Source: Arcobacter iocasae
Lineage (GTDB): Bacteria > Campylobacterota > Campylobacteria > Campylobacterales > Arcobacteraceae
Assembly: GCF_042214795.1 (NCBI RefSeq)
Contig: NZ_CP090177.1
Location: forward strand, 1,922,001 to 1,986,000
Length of the DNA: 64,000 bases
Direction: 5' to 3'
The position numbers and the translations under genes are program-made. Shown piece after piece: positions 8,340 to 16,598 of this stretch. Position 1 is the first letter of the stretch, and each line of letters begins with the position of its first letter. The notes under the pieces are model-generated. The model was not told where the DNA came from. It saw nothing but the letters and a program-made list of their open reading frames with translations, and searched no databases.

Positions 8340-10058
8340 ATGAAATTTTCTCAAATGTTTATGCCAACTACAAAAGAGACACCAAATGATGCAACTTTGG
8401 CATCTCACCAATATTTATTAAGAGGTGGTTTTATAACTCAAACAGGTTCTGGTTTATATAATTTTTTACCCCTTGGAAAAATCGTATTAGATAAGATAAG
8501 AGCTGTTGTAAAAGAAGAGATGGATAATACAGGTGCAAATGAACTTTTAATGAGTTTTGTTACACCTTTAGAACTTTGGGAACAATCAGGTCGAGCAAGT
8601 GTTATGGGACCTGAATTACTAAAATTTAAAGACAGAAAAGGTGCAGGATTTGTACTAAGTCCAACAAATGAAGAGACTGTAGTTGATATTGTAAAAAATA
8701 GAATTACATCATATAAAGATTTACCAGTAAATTTATATCACATAAATACAAAATTTAGAGATGAAGCAAGACCTAGATTTGGACTTATGAGAGGTAGAGA
8801 ATTTTTGATGAAAGATGCTTATTCTTTCCATGCTACACATGAAGATTTAGTAAGAGAATTTCATGTTATGGAAGATGCATACAAAAAGATTTATGAAAGA
8901 CTAGGTTTAGAGTTTAGAGTAGTTGCTGCTGATAGTGGTGCTATTGGGGGAAGTGGTTCTAAAGAGTTTATGGTATTAGCAAACTCAGGAGAAGATACTA
9001 TTGTTGTATGTGAAGATTGTGAATATGGGGCGAATATTGAAGCTGCTGTTAGAGCAAAAAAAGAGATTAAAGATTGGTATGATGTAAGTTCTGAAAATGT
9101 AAAAATGGAAAAAGTACTAACAGAAGGTATGAAAACAATCGAAGATGTTTCTAATTTCTTAAGTTCACCAAAAGCCCAATCAATAAAAGCAGTTATCAAA
9201 AAAGCAATTTATAAAGATAAAGAAGAAGTGGTAGTTTTCTTTGTAAGAGGAAATGATGAACTTGAAGAGACAAAAGCAGCAAATGCAGTTGATGCTTTAG
9301 AGTTAATTGAAGCAAATGAAGAAGATGTTTTAAGTGCAGGATTAGTTGCAGGATTTTGTGGACCATTTAATTTACCTGAAAATTTAACTTATGTAATTGA
9401 TAGTGAATTAAAAGATGAAGTTGGGTTAGTTTGTGGTGCTAATGAAGTTGATTATCACTTTACAGGAACTGATTTAACAACTTTAAAAGATGCAAAATAT
9501 TTTGATTTGATTGTTGTTCAAGAGGGAGATGTTTGTTCTTGTTGTGGTGGAAAACTAATTCATACAAAAGGAATAGAAGCTGGGCATATTTTCCAACTTG
9601 GAACAAAATATTCAAGTGCTATGGATGCTACATTTTTAGATAACAATGGAAAAGCACAGCCATTTGTAATGGGTTGTTATGGTATTGGAGTTTCAAGATT
9701 AGTAGCAGCTGTTATTGAACAAAATCACGATGATAAGGGTTGTATTTGGACAAAAGAAACGGCTCCTTTTATGGTTGATGTAATTGTTTCAAATGCAAAA
9801 AAAGAAGAAGAGTTAAATGCTGGGAAGAAGATTTATAATGATCTTAAAATAGCAGGTATCTCTACAATCTTAGATGATAGAGTAAATGCTAGATTTGGAT
9901 TTAAAATGAGTGATTTTGAACTTATTGGATTTCCTTATGCTGTAGTTGTTGGTAAAAAATTGCCAGAAGGTATAGTTGAAATTGTTAATAGAAAAACTTT
10001 AGAAAAAGAAGAAGTTTCATTAGAAGAAGTTGTAAATAAATTAAAAAAATTAATATAG
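8340..10058 (+). CDS. proS: Prolyl-tRNA synthetase, bacterial type with editing domain
   Basis: ProS charges tRNA-Pro. The 572-residue length and order match the bacterial form: a class II core with motif 2 (FRDEARPRFGLMRGREF), an inserted editing domain at about residues 230-390, motif 3 (GCYGIGVSRL), and a C-terminal anticodon-binding domain. Two Cys pairs, EDCEYG and CSCCGG, flank the insertion. The ribosome-binding site is AGGAATAAGTT before the ATG. Confidence 0.97.
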   Translation: MKFSQMFMPTTKETPNDATLASHQYLLRGGFITQTGSGLYNFLPLGKIVLDKIRAVVKEEMDNTGANELLMSFVTPLELWEQSGRASVMGPELLKFKDRKGAGFVLSPTNEETVVDIVKNRITSYKDLPVNLYHINTKFRDEARPRFGLMRGREFLMKDAYSFHATHEDLVREFHVMEDAYKKIYERLGLEFRVVAADSGAIGGSGSKEFMVLANSGEDTIVVCEDCEYGANIEAAVRAKKEIKDWYDVSSENVKMEKVLTEGMKTIEDVSNFLSSPKAQSIKAVIKKAIYKDKEEVVVFFVRGNDELEETKAANAVDALELIEANEEDVLSAGLVAGFCGPFNLPENLTYVIDSELKDEVGLVCGANEVDYHFTGTDLTTLKDAKYFDLIVVQEGDVCSCCGGKLIHTKGIEAGHIFQLGTKYSSAMDATFLDNNGKAQPFVMGCYGIGVSRLVAAVIEQNHDDKGCIWTKETAPFMVDVIVSNAKKEEELNAGKKIYNDLKIAGISTILDDRVNARFGFKMSDFELIGFPYAVVVGKKLPEGIVEIVNRKTLEKEEVSLEEVVNKLKKLI

Positions 10059-10068
10059 GGGATTAAAG

Positions 10069-10884
10069 ATGGAAAATAGTGTTCAAACAGTTTCAGATGT
10101 GATTGGTGTTTATTCATTAAATATTACAATAGCAATTTTAATATTTGTTGTTGGTAAATGGTTAGCAAAAAAAATAACAGATGTTGTTGCAAAGATATTA
10201 AGAAGAAATCCAAAACTTGATGAGACACTAGTAAACTTTTTTGATGATATTATTTATTATGTCTTACTTGTAGTTGTTGTATTAACAGCATTAGAACAAG
10301 TTGGAGTTGAGTCAACTTCATTTTTAGCTATTATTGGAGCTGCTGGTCTTGCTGTTGGTTTAGCACTTAAAGATTCATTATCAAACTTTGCTTCTGGTGT
10401 TATGATTATATTTTTTAAACCTTTTAGAATAGGTGATTATGTAACTGCTGGTGGAGTAAGTGGAACTATTACTGAAGTACATTTATTTAATACAGAGTTT
10501 ACAACACCTGATAATCAAAGAGTTTTAGTGCCAAATGGTGCAATTACTGCAGGAAGCATAACAAATGTAAATGCTCATCCTAAAAGAAGAGTTGATTTAG
10601 TTATTGGTGTTGGTTATGGAGATAACTTAAAAATAGTAAAAGATATTATTACTAAAATAGTACAATCAAATGAAAAAGTTCTAAAAGAAGAAGCAATCAC
10701 AGTTGCTGTTTCAGAATTAGGTGATTCATCAGTAAATTTTGTAGTTCGAGCTTGGGTTAATACACCTGATTTTTGGGCTGTAAAATGGGCTTTAATTGAA
10801 GAGATTAAAAATACATTTGATAAAGAAGGAATTTCTATTCCTTTCCCTCAAAGAGATGTACATATTATCAACGAAAAAAACTAG
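10069..10884 (+). CDS. mscS: Small-conductance mechanosensitive channel, MscS family
   Basis: The 271-residue protein has three predicted membrane helices in its first 115 residues. The third is a Gly/Ala-rich pore helix (GAAGLAVGLALKDSLSNFASG). A cytoplasmic beta-domain follows, containing FRIGDYV and the VPNG motif. It opens under membrane tension to release solutes on osmotic downshock. GGGGATTAAAG before the ATG is the ribosome-binding site. Its 3' end overlaps cca by 29 bases. Confidence 0.93.
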   Translation: MENSVQTVSDVIGVYSLNITIAILIFVVGKWLAKKITDVVAKILRRNPKLDETLVNFFDDIIYYVLLVVVVLTALEQVGVESTSFLAIIGAAGLAVGLALKDSLSNFASGVMIIFFKPFRIGDYVTAGGVSGTITEVHLFNTEFTTPDNQRVLVPNGAITAGSITNVNAHPKRRVDLVIGVGYGDNLKIVKDIITKIVQSNEKVLKEEAITVAVSELGDSSVNFVVRAWVNTPDFWAVKWALIEEIKNTFDKEGISIPFPQRDVHIINEKN

Positions 10885-12259
10885 TATCAAGTTACCTAAT
10901 ACTCTAACAGGGATACTAAAACTTTTACAAGAAAAAGGTGCCAAACCTATTCTTGTAGGAGGATGTGTTAGAGACCATTTTTTAAACTTACAAATAAAAG
11001 ATTATGACATAGAAGTTTTTCATATAGATGACTTTGAAACCCTCACAAAATATTTAGAACAATTTGGAAAAGTAAAACTTGTAGGAAAATCATATGGAGT
11101 GTTAAAACTCTCAGTTGATAATGATGAATATGATTTTGCTCTACCAAGAGTTGAGAAAAAAATAGCAAAAGGTCACAAAGGCTTTGAAGTCATAAGTAAT
11201 AGTTATCTAAGCTTCAAAGAAGCAGCTAAAAGAAGAGATTTTACAATCAATGCACTTGGATATGATTTTATAAATGAAGAGATTTTAGACCCCTTTGATG
11301 GACTAAAAGATTTAGAAAATAAAATCTTACGACATATAGATGATAATAGTTTTATGGAAGATCCTTTAAGGGTTTATAGAGCTATTCAATTTGCTTCAAG
11401 GTTTGATTTTACATTAGCTGAAAAGAGTTTTGACTTATGTAAAAAAATGGTTTCAAATAATGATTTAGAAGAGTTGCCAAATGAGCGTATTTTTGAAGAG
11501 TTAAAAAAACTCTTTTTAAAATCATCTAAGCCCTCAGTTGGATTTGAGCTTTTAAAAGAGTTGGGAATTTTAAAATATTATCCAGAATTACAAGCTCTAA
11601 TTGGCTGCGAGCAAGAGCCACAATATCATCCAGAAGGTGATGTTTGGATTCATACTTTAATGTGCCTAGATGAAATGGCAAAATTAAAAACAGGTGATGA
11701 ATATAAAGATTTAGTTTTGTTTTTTGCAATACTTTGTCATGATTTTGGAAAACCTTTATGTACAAAAGTAATTGATGGCAAAATAACTTCCCATAAGCAT
11801 GAGTCTTTAGGAATAGAGCCCACAATCTCATTTTTAGAAAAATTAACAAATGACAAAAAACTCATAGCTGATATTCTTCCTTTAGTGAAAAATCATCTTT
11901 CACCTTTTCAATTATATTTACATAATAGCAGTGATAAGGCTGTCAAAAGATTGGCTTTAAAAGTTGATATTGAGATGCTTTGTTTGGTTTGTCTAGCTGA
12001 TTGTTTAGGTCGAACAATTGAAGATAAATGCAAATGCCACGAAGCCATTTCTTGGTTAAAAAACAGAGCCTCACAATTAGAAGTTACTAATAGTGGACCA
12101 AAAGCTATTGTTATGGGAAAAGATTTGATAGCTTTAGGATTTGCTCCAGGAGTTTTATTTAAAGAGATTTTAGACTATGCTTTTGATTTACAACTTGATG
12201 AAGACTTATCAAAAGAGCTAATAATAGAGAAAATAAAAGAAAAATATATCAAGGTGTGA
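10856..12259 (+). CDS. cca: CCA tRNA nucleotidyltransferase with HD domain
   Basis: The enzyme adds or repairs the 3'-CCA of tRNAs. The N-terminal nucleotidyltransferase domain has GGCVRD and the metal-binding pair in DYDIEVF, followed by RRDFTINAL and the RNA-binding segment. A C-terminal HD domain (ILCHDFGK) suggests phosphatase or phosphodiesterase activity, as in long gammaproteobacterial enzymes. I chose the ATG at 10856 (468 aa) because AAAGAG lies just before it and it keeps the overlap with mscS to 29 bases. An in-frame start at 10796 would overlap by 89 bases. It ends inside the 3' end of the convergent lnt. Confidence 0.92.
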   Translation: MYILSTKKTSIKLPNTLTGILKLLQEKGAKPILVGGCVRDHFLNLQIKDYDIEVFHIDDFETLTKYLEQFGKVKLVGKSYGVLKLSVDNDEYDFALPRVEKKIAKGHKGFEVISNSYLSFKEAAKRRDFTINALGYDFINEEILDPFDGLKDLENKILRHIDDNSFMEDPLRVYRAIQFASRFDFTLAEKSFDLCKKMVSNNDLEELPNERIFEELKKLFLKSSKPSVGFELLKELGILKYYPELQALIGCEQEPQYHPEGDVWIHTLMCLDEMAKLKTGDEYKDLVLFFAILCHDFGKPLCTKVIDGKITSHKHESLGIEPTISFLEKLTNDKKLIADILPLVKNHLSPFQLYLHNSSDKAVKRLALKVDIEMLCLVCLADCLGRTIEDKCKCHEAISWLKNRASQLEVTNSGPKAIVMGKDLIALGFAPGVLFKEILDYAFDLQLDEDLSKELIIEKIKEKYIKV

Positions 12260-13478
12260 TGATATAATTTTCACTTCCATTTATCTCATGGTAAATATTA
12301 ACTCCATATTTTTTTGAGTAAAGTCTTAGCAAGAGTTTTTGCAAAGTTGGTTCAATAGATGGGGTAAACCAAGCATTATTTGATATGGCAATTATATTTT
12401 TTGTATTTCCTAGATTTTGGTATAACTCTTCACTTGTTGCTTCATAACAAATAGCATTTCTAAAAGAGATATTTTTTATTCTGTACTCTGTTGGCGTGCT
12501 AGCTTTTGTATAATCTTTTGCACCATTATAAAATATTTTATTTATAAAATCCCTAAATATCTTAGGTAAAGGAATCTCTTCTCCAAAAGGCACCAATACA
12601 ACTTTTGAAGCAACTTGTAAATTTCCAGCTTTGAAAATATAAGTTGAATTTTTATATTCATCATCTTTATAATATAAAGCACCAGCTACGATTGTTATTT
12701 TGTGTGACTTTTCTAATAAACTTTGCAGTACAAACTCTTGCTTATTTAAGATAAAAGGAAAAGTAGTTTCAGGTAATACAACTACCTCTTTATTATTTTC
12801 AATTGCCTTATTTATTTGTTTAAAATTTTTATCAATAACAGCTGCAAGGTTTTTTCTATCCCATTTATAATCTTGATTAAAATAAAAATTTGGTAAAGAA
12901 ATATCTATATTGCTAAGAGGTGTTGGCTTTGGATTTATATGTATAAATGAAATAGCAATTATACATATTGTATAAATAAAGACTCTTTTTTTAACTAAAA
13001 ATACAGTAGATAAAATTACAAGAGCAAGAACTATTTTATTTGCTTCAAAATAGCTATCTAAAAGTAAAATATCAGGTTTGAACCAATTAAAACCAAATGG
13101 ATTTAAAAAAGCTAAGCTAAAAAACAGTGTAGCTCTTAAATAAATATTGTCTTTTATGGAAATAAGTAAAAAAAGTAAAGCATATACAAGGCCAAAAAAT
13201 AAAATGACAAGGGGAATTAAATAACTTAAATCATAATATCTAAAAGAAAAACTTACCCAATAAAACCATAAAATTCCAACAAAAAAACCACAATAAAATA
13301 GTGAAATTCTATCTATTTTAAGAATAAAATACAAAGAAAGAAGTAAAAGTATTGTATTGATTATTTTGATTTCAAATCCAAAATATGCTAAATATATAGG
13401 AGTTGAGAACAATAAAGCTGTAATCAAGCCTTTTATTATATTGATTTTGTTAAAATACACGCGTTTTAGGAAAAACAT
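12249..13478 (-). CDS. lnt: Apolipoprotein N-acyltransferase
   Basis: Lnt transfers the third acyl chain to the N-terminal cysteine of lipoproteins in the inner membrane. The 409-residue protein has about seven hydrophobic segments in its first 185 residues, then a carbon-nitrogen hydrolase domain. The catalytic triad is visible as Glu237 (LPETTFPF), Lys292 (SKVVLVPFGEEIP) and Cys344 (NAICYEA). It is about 100 residues shorter than the E. coli enzyme, which is usual for campylobacterotal Lnt. Its end overlaps cca by 11 bases and its start is 25 bases from the divergent yajC. The ribosome-binding site is weak. Confidence 0.9.
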   Translation of the reverse strand: MFFLKRVYFNKINIIKGLITALLFSTPIYLAYFGFEIKIINTILLLLSLYFILKIDRISLFYCGFFVGILWFYWVSFSFRYYDLSYLIPLVILFFGLVYALLFLLISIKDNIYLRATLFFSLAFLNPFGFNWFKPDILLLDSYFEANKIVLALVILSTVFLVKKRVFIYTICIIAISFIHINPKPTPLSNIDISLPNFYFNQDYKWDRKNLAAVIDKNFKQINKAIENNKEVVVLPETTFPFILNKQEFVLQSLLEKSHKITIVAGALYYKDDEYKNSTYIFKAGNLQVASKVVLVPFGEEIPLPKIFRDFINKIFYNGAKDYTKASTPTEYRIKNISFRNAICYEATSEELYQNLGNTKNIIAISNNAWFTPSIEPTLQKLLLRLYSKKYGVNIYHEINGSENYIITP

Positions 13479-13503
13479 ATCAAACCATTATAAAGGAAGT
13501 ACC

Positions 13504-13773
13504 ATGGGTCAAAGCGGTGACTTAATAAGTTCATTATTACCTCTTGTTGCATTATTTGCAATATTCTACTTTTTAATTATTAGACCACAACAAAAGCAAG
13601 CTAAACAGCACAAGCAAATGATTGCGGATTTGAAAAAAGGTGACAAGATTGTAACAAATGGTGGCTTAATCGTTGAAATTTCAAAAGTTGAAGAGACTTC
13701 TTTAACTGTTAAAAATGTAGATGGTTCAGAAATGAAATTGGCAAGAGAGTTTGTAGCTAAACTTGCTGAATAA
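13504..13773 (+). CDS. yajC: Preprotein translocase accessory subunit YajC
   Basis: YajC associates with SecDF at the Sec translocon. The 89-residue protein has a single N-terminal membrane helix ending in the hallmark FLIIRPQQKQ, then a basic linker and a small beta-domain (KKGDKIVTNGG). The ATG at 13504 follows AAAGGAAG at a good distance. The open frame extends upstream into lnt, but that part is not expected in the family. It leads the yajC-secD-secF operon. Confidence 0.95.
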   Translation: MGQSGDLISSLLPLVALFAIFYFLIIRPQQKQAKQHKQMIADLKKGDKIVTNGGLIVEISKVEETSLTVKNVDGSEMKLAREFVAKLAE

Positions 13774-13778
13774 AAATT

Positions 13779-13806
13779 AAGACATGTAAAACTTTTTACA
13801 TGTCTT
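13779..13806. other. Perfect hairpin between yajC and secD
   Basis: Two 13-base arms, AAGACATGTAAAA and its exact complement, surround a tiny loop. No U-run follows on the forward strand, so it does not look like a simple terminator. It may stabilise the yajC end or set the ratio of yajC to secDF. Confidence 0.55.
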
Positions 13807-13848
13807 ACCACTTACCTTTATAAACAACTTACTATTTAAGGATAAAGA

Positions 13849-15417
13849 TTGAAAATCTTAAATTATAGACTTATAATATTTATATTAAGCATTATTTTTG
13901 GTGTTGCATTTTCTATGCCATCATTTCTCCAAACCGATACAGGTAAAAAAATCTCTTTAGGACTAGACTTACAAGGTGGACTTCATCTTTTATTAGGTGT
14001 AAGAACGCAAGAAGCAGTAGTTTCTAAAATCAAATCAATAGCCGCAACAGTAAAATATTATACTGATGATGAAGATATATTGATTGAAGATTTATCAATA
14101 AACCCAGACAGTGTAAGTTTTGTTATACTAGATCCAGATGAAGTTAAAAGAGTTGATGATATGCTTAAGAAAATCAAAGGCTTAGTTATTTCAAAAAGTG
14201 AAGATAATAATTATGAATTAACTCTAACTCCCGAAGAGATTGCACTTACAAAAGACCAAGCTGTTTCACAAGCTGTTGAGACTATTAGAAATAGACTTGA
14301 TCAATTTGGTTTAGCTGAACCTACTGTTATTAGACAAGGTACAACTGATATCGTAGTTGAACTTCCAGGAATAAAAACCCAAGCAGATGAACAAGCAGCA
14401 AGAGAACTTATCTCAAAACCTGCAAACTTAGAACTTATGTCTGTAGATGAAGAAAGAGCAGATCAAGTTTATACTATGAGTGGTTCTGAAGCTTCACAAT
14501 ATGGAGATATTATTTTAGAAGATGCAAAAGATCCTTCAAAAAAATATCTAGTAAAAGAAATACCAATCTTAAATGGAAGTCAAGTAACAGATGCACAAGT
14601 ATCATTTGATCAATCAAATCAAGCGATTATTAACTTTACACTAAATTCTATTGGTGCAAAAGTTTTTGGTGACTTTACTGCAAAAAGTGTTGGAAAAAGA
14701 CTTGCTATTGTTTTAGATGGTAAAGTATATTCTGCACCAAATATTAGAGAAAGAATTGGTGGCGGAAGTGGACAAATTTCTGGTGGCTTCACTGTTGTAG
14801 AAGCTGGAAATGTAGCTATTGCTTTAAGAAGTGGGGCTTTACCTGCTTCTGTTGAGTTATTAGAAAAAAGAAGTGTTGGACCATCTTTGGGAGCTGATTC
14901 TATTAAATCTTCTATGATAGCACTAATTGCAGGTTTTGCTTTAGTTGTTGTATTTATGATTGTTTATTATGGTCTAGCTGGTGTTGTTGCAAATGTAGCA
15001 CTTGTAACAAATATATTTATAATCATAGCTATTATGGCTATGTTTGGAGCGACCTTAACTTTACCAGGGATGGCAGGTATTGTATTAACAGTAGGTATGG
15101 CTGTTGATGCCAATGTTATTATCACAGAAAGAATAAAAGAGTTACTTCGTAATGGAGTTTCTATTACAAAAGCTGTAGAAGATGGATATTCAAATGCAAT
15201 GAGAGCAATCTTAGATGCAAATGTTACAACTTTACTTGTATCAGTTATTCTTTATGTTTATGGAACTGGACCTATTAAAGGTTTTGCTATTACTATTTCT
15301 ATTGGTATCTTAGCATCTATGTTAACTGCAATACTTGGTACACATGGTATCTATGAGTCTTTATTACCTAAGATGAATAGAGAGAAAAATTTAAGAAAAT
15401 GGTTTGGGATGAAATAA
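13849..15417 (+). CDS. secD: Protein translocase subunit SecD
   Basis: SecD uses the proton gradient to pull secreted proteins through the translocon. The 522-residue protein has one N-terminal helix, the motif LGLDLQGGLHLLLG, a large periplasmic P1 region (about 35-330), and five C-terminal membrane helices with GMAVDANVIITERIKE. The start is TTG, with AAGGAT upstream. Its stop overlaps the secF ATG in TAATG, so the two are translationally coupled. Confidence 0.96.
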   Translation: MKILNYRLIIFILSIIFGVAFSMPSFLQTDTGKKISLGLDLQGGLHLLLGVRTQEAVVSKIKSIAATVKYYTDDEDILIEDLSINPDSVSFVILDPDEVKRVDDMLKKIKGLVISKSEDNNYELTLTPEEIALTKDQAVSQAVETIRNRLDQFGLAEPTVIRQGTTDIVVELPGIKTQADEQAARELISKPANLELMSVDEERADQVYTMSGSEASQYGDIILEDAKDPSKKYLVKEIPILNGSQVTDAQVSFDQSNQAIINFTLNSIGAKVFGDFTAKSVGKRLAIVLDGKVYSAPNIRERIGGGSGQISGGFTVVEAGNVAIALRSGALPASVELLEKRSVGPSLGADSIKSSMIALIAGFALVVVFMIVYYGLAGVVANVALVTNIFIIIAIMAMFGATLTLPGMAGIVLTVGMAVDANVIITERIKELLRNGVSITKAVEDGYSNAMRAILDANVTTLLVSVILYVYGTGPIKGFAITISIGILASMLTAILGTHGIYESLLPKMNREKNLRKWFGMK

Positions 15418-16388
15418 TGGAATTTTTTAAAGGCGATAAAATATATAATTTTATGGGTAAGAGATTACCATTTTTAGGTTTTTCTACTATTTTAGTTGTG
15501 GCATCAATTGTATTACTTTTTACAAAAGGTGTTAACTTTGGTATTGATTTTGCTGGTGGAACTTTAGTTCAAGTAAAATATGACAAAGCTGCTCCAATTG
15601 ATAAGATTAGAGATATTTTAAATAACACAAAAGAGTACAAAAATTCTTCAATCACAAAGTTTGGTAGTGATGATGAAATAATTATTAGAGTAACAACATC
15701 AACAAATAGTGTATCAAGTGACTTAAGTGATGAGATTAGAAATGTATTAGCAGATACTGGAAAATTTGAAATAAGAAGAGTTGATATAGTAGGACCAAAA
15801 GTTGGTGGTGAGTTAAGAGAAAAAGGTTTGATGGCATTTGTTTTATCACTAATCGTGATTATGATTTATGTATCTTTTAGATTTGAGTGGAGATTTGCCC
15901 TTGCTTCTATTTTGGCTTTAGTACATGATGTTACTATTGCTTTAGGGGCGGTTAGTTTGTTTGGAATAGAAGTTAATCTTGATATTCTAGCAGCTATTCT
16001 TACACTTTTAGGATACTCATTAAATGATACAATTATTGTATTTGATAGAATTAGAGAGGGTGTTCAAACTTCAAAAGAGAGTGACCTTTCAAAAGTTGTA
16101 AATGAATCTGTTTCAAGAACACTATCAAGAACTACTCTTACATCATTGACAACTTTCTTTGTTGTTGCGACTTTATATTTCTTTGGTGGAGAGATTATCA
16201 ACGGTTTTGCCTTTACTTTATTAGTGGGTATTATTGTAGGTACTTATTCATCTATCTTTATCGCAGCTTCATTTTTAGTTCAATTAAAATTCTCTATTGA
16301 GGATTTTAGAGCTAAAGAAGTTGAGAAAGTTAAGAAACAAAAAGAGAAAGAGAAGATGAGAGCCATGTTTGAGCAAGGGACAGTCTGA
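15417..16388 (+). CDS. secF: Protein translocase subunit SecF
   Basis: SecF is the partner of SecD. The 323-residue protein has an N-terminal helix, the periplasmic motif GVNFGIDFAGGTLVQV, and the C-terminal membrane block with LLGYSLNDTIIVFDRIRE. I chose the ATG at 15417, which overlaps the secD stop by one base. A start 18 bases upstream would lie inside secD. The stop codon sits in a hairpin and at the edge of the palindromic element that follows. Confidence 0.96.
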   Translation: MEFFKGDKIYNFMGKRLPFLGFSTILVVASIVLLFTKGVNFGIDFAGGTLVQVKYDKAAPIDKIRDILNNTKEYKNSSITKFGSDDEIIIRVTTSTNSVSSDLSDEIRNVLADTGKFEIRRVDIVGPKVGGELREKGLMAFVLSLIVIMIYVSFRFEWRFALASILALVHDVTIALGAVSLFGIEVNLDILAAILTLLGYSLNDTIIVFDRIREGVQTSKESDLSKVVNESVSRTLSRTTLTSLTTFFVVATLYFFGGEIINGFAFTLLVGIIVGTYSSIFIAASFLVQLKFSIEDFRAKEVEKVKKQKEKEKMRAMFEQGTV

Positions 16389-16397
16389 TAAGACTGT
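16380..16397 (+). terminator. secF: Hairpin at the secF stop, possible terminator
   Basis: ACAGTCT and AGACTGT form a 7-bp stem with loop GATA across the secF stop codon. It is followed by TTCTTTCATCATCTTTT, which is T-rich but interrupted. The right arm is also the left end of the larger palindromic element. Confidence 0.45.
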
Positions 16398-16531
16398 TCT
16401 TTCATCATCTTTTAAAATATTTCTGCGTTAAAAAACAAAATTTATTCACTCACTTACTACAGTAAGCTCCCTCACAAATTTAATTTTTTGCCTTGAACTC
16501 TTTCAAAATCTAATAAAATAACAGTCTTATC
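16387..16531. repeat. 145-bp ERIC-like palindromic element
   Basis: The ends are perfect 12-bp inverted repeats, GATAAGACTGTT at 16387-16398 and its complement at 16520-16531. A central palindrome (CTTACT, two bases, AGTAAG at 16453-16466) lies exactly at the midpoint. On the minus strand the core reads GGAGCTTAC, three bases, AGTAAGTGA, which is the conserved centre of ERIC elements of Enterobacteriaceae and Vibrionaceae with only the three middle bases different. The arms between are imperfectly complementary, so the RNA could fold into one long hairpin. It codes for nothing evident and is best called a non-autonomous palindromic repeat. Confidence 0.75.
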
Positions 16532-16598
16532 TATATAAATATAACTTATAAGAAATAGAAATGTATAATGTAATTTAAAATCATTAAAAGAAATAATT

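Noticed and set aside
10796..10855. Earlier in-frame start for cca
   Set aside because: It would extend the overlap with mscS to 89 bases and add residues not expected in the family. The ATG at 10856 has AAAGAG before it.
11526..11849. 107-codon open frame antisense to cca
   Set aside because: It is fully covered by the HD-domain part of cca, and its His-rich product is an artefact of reading the complement.
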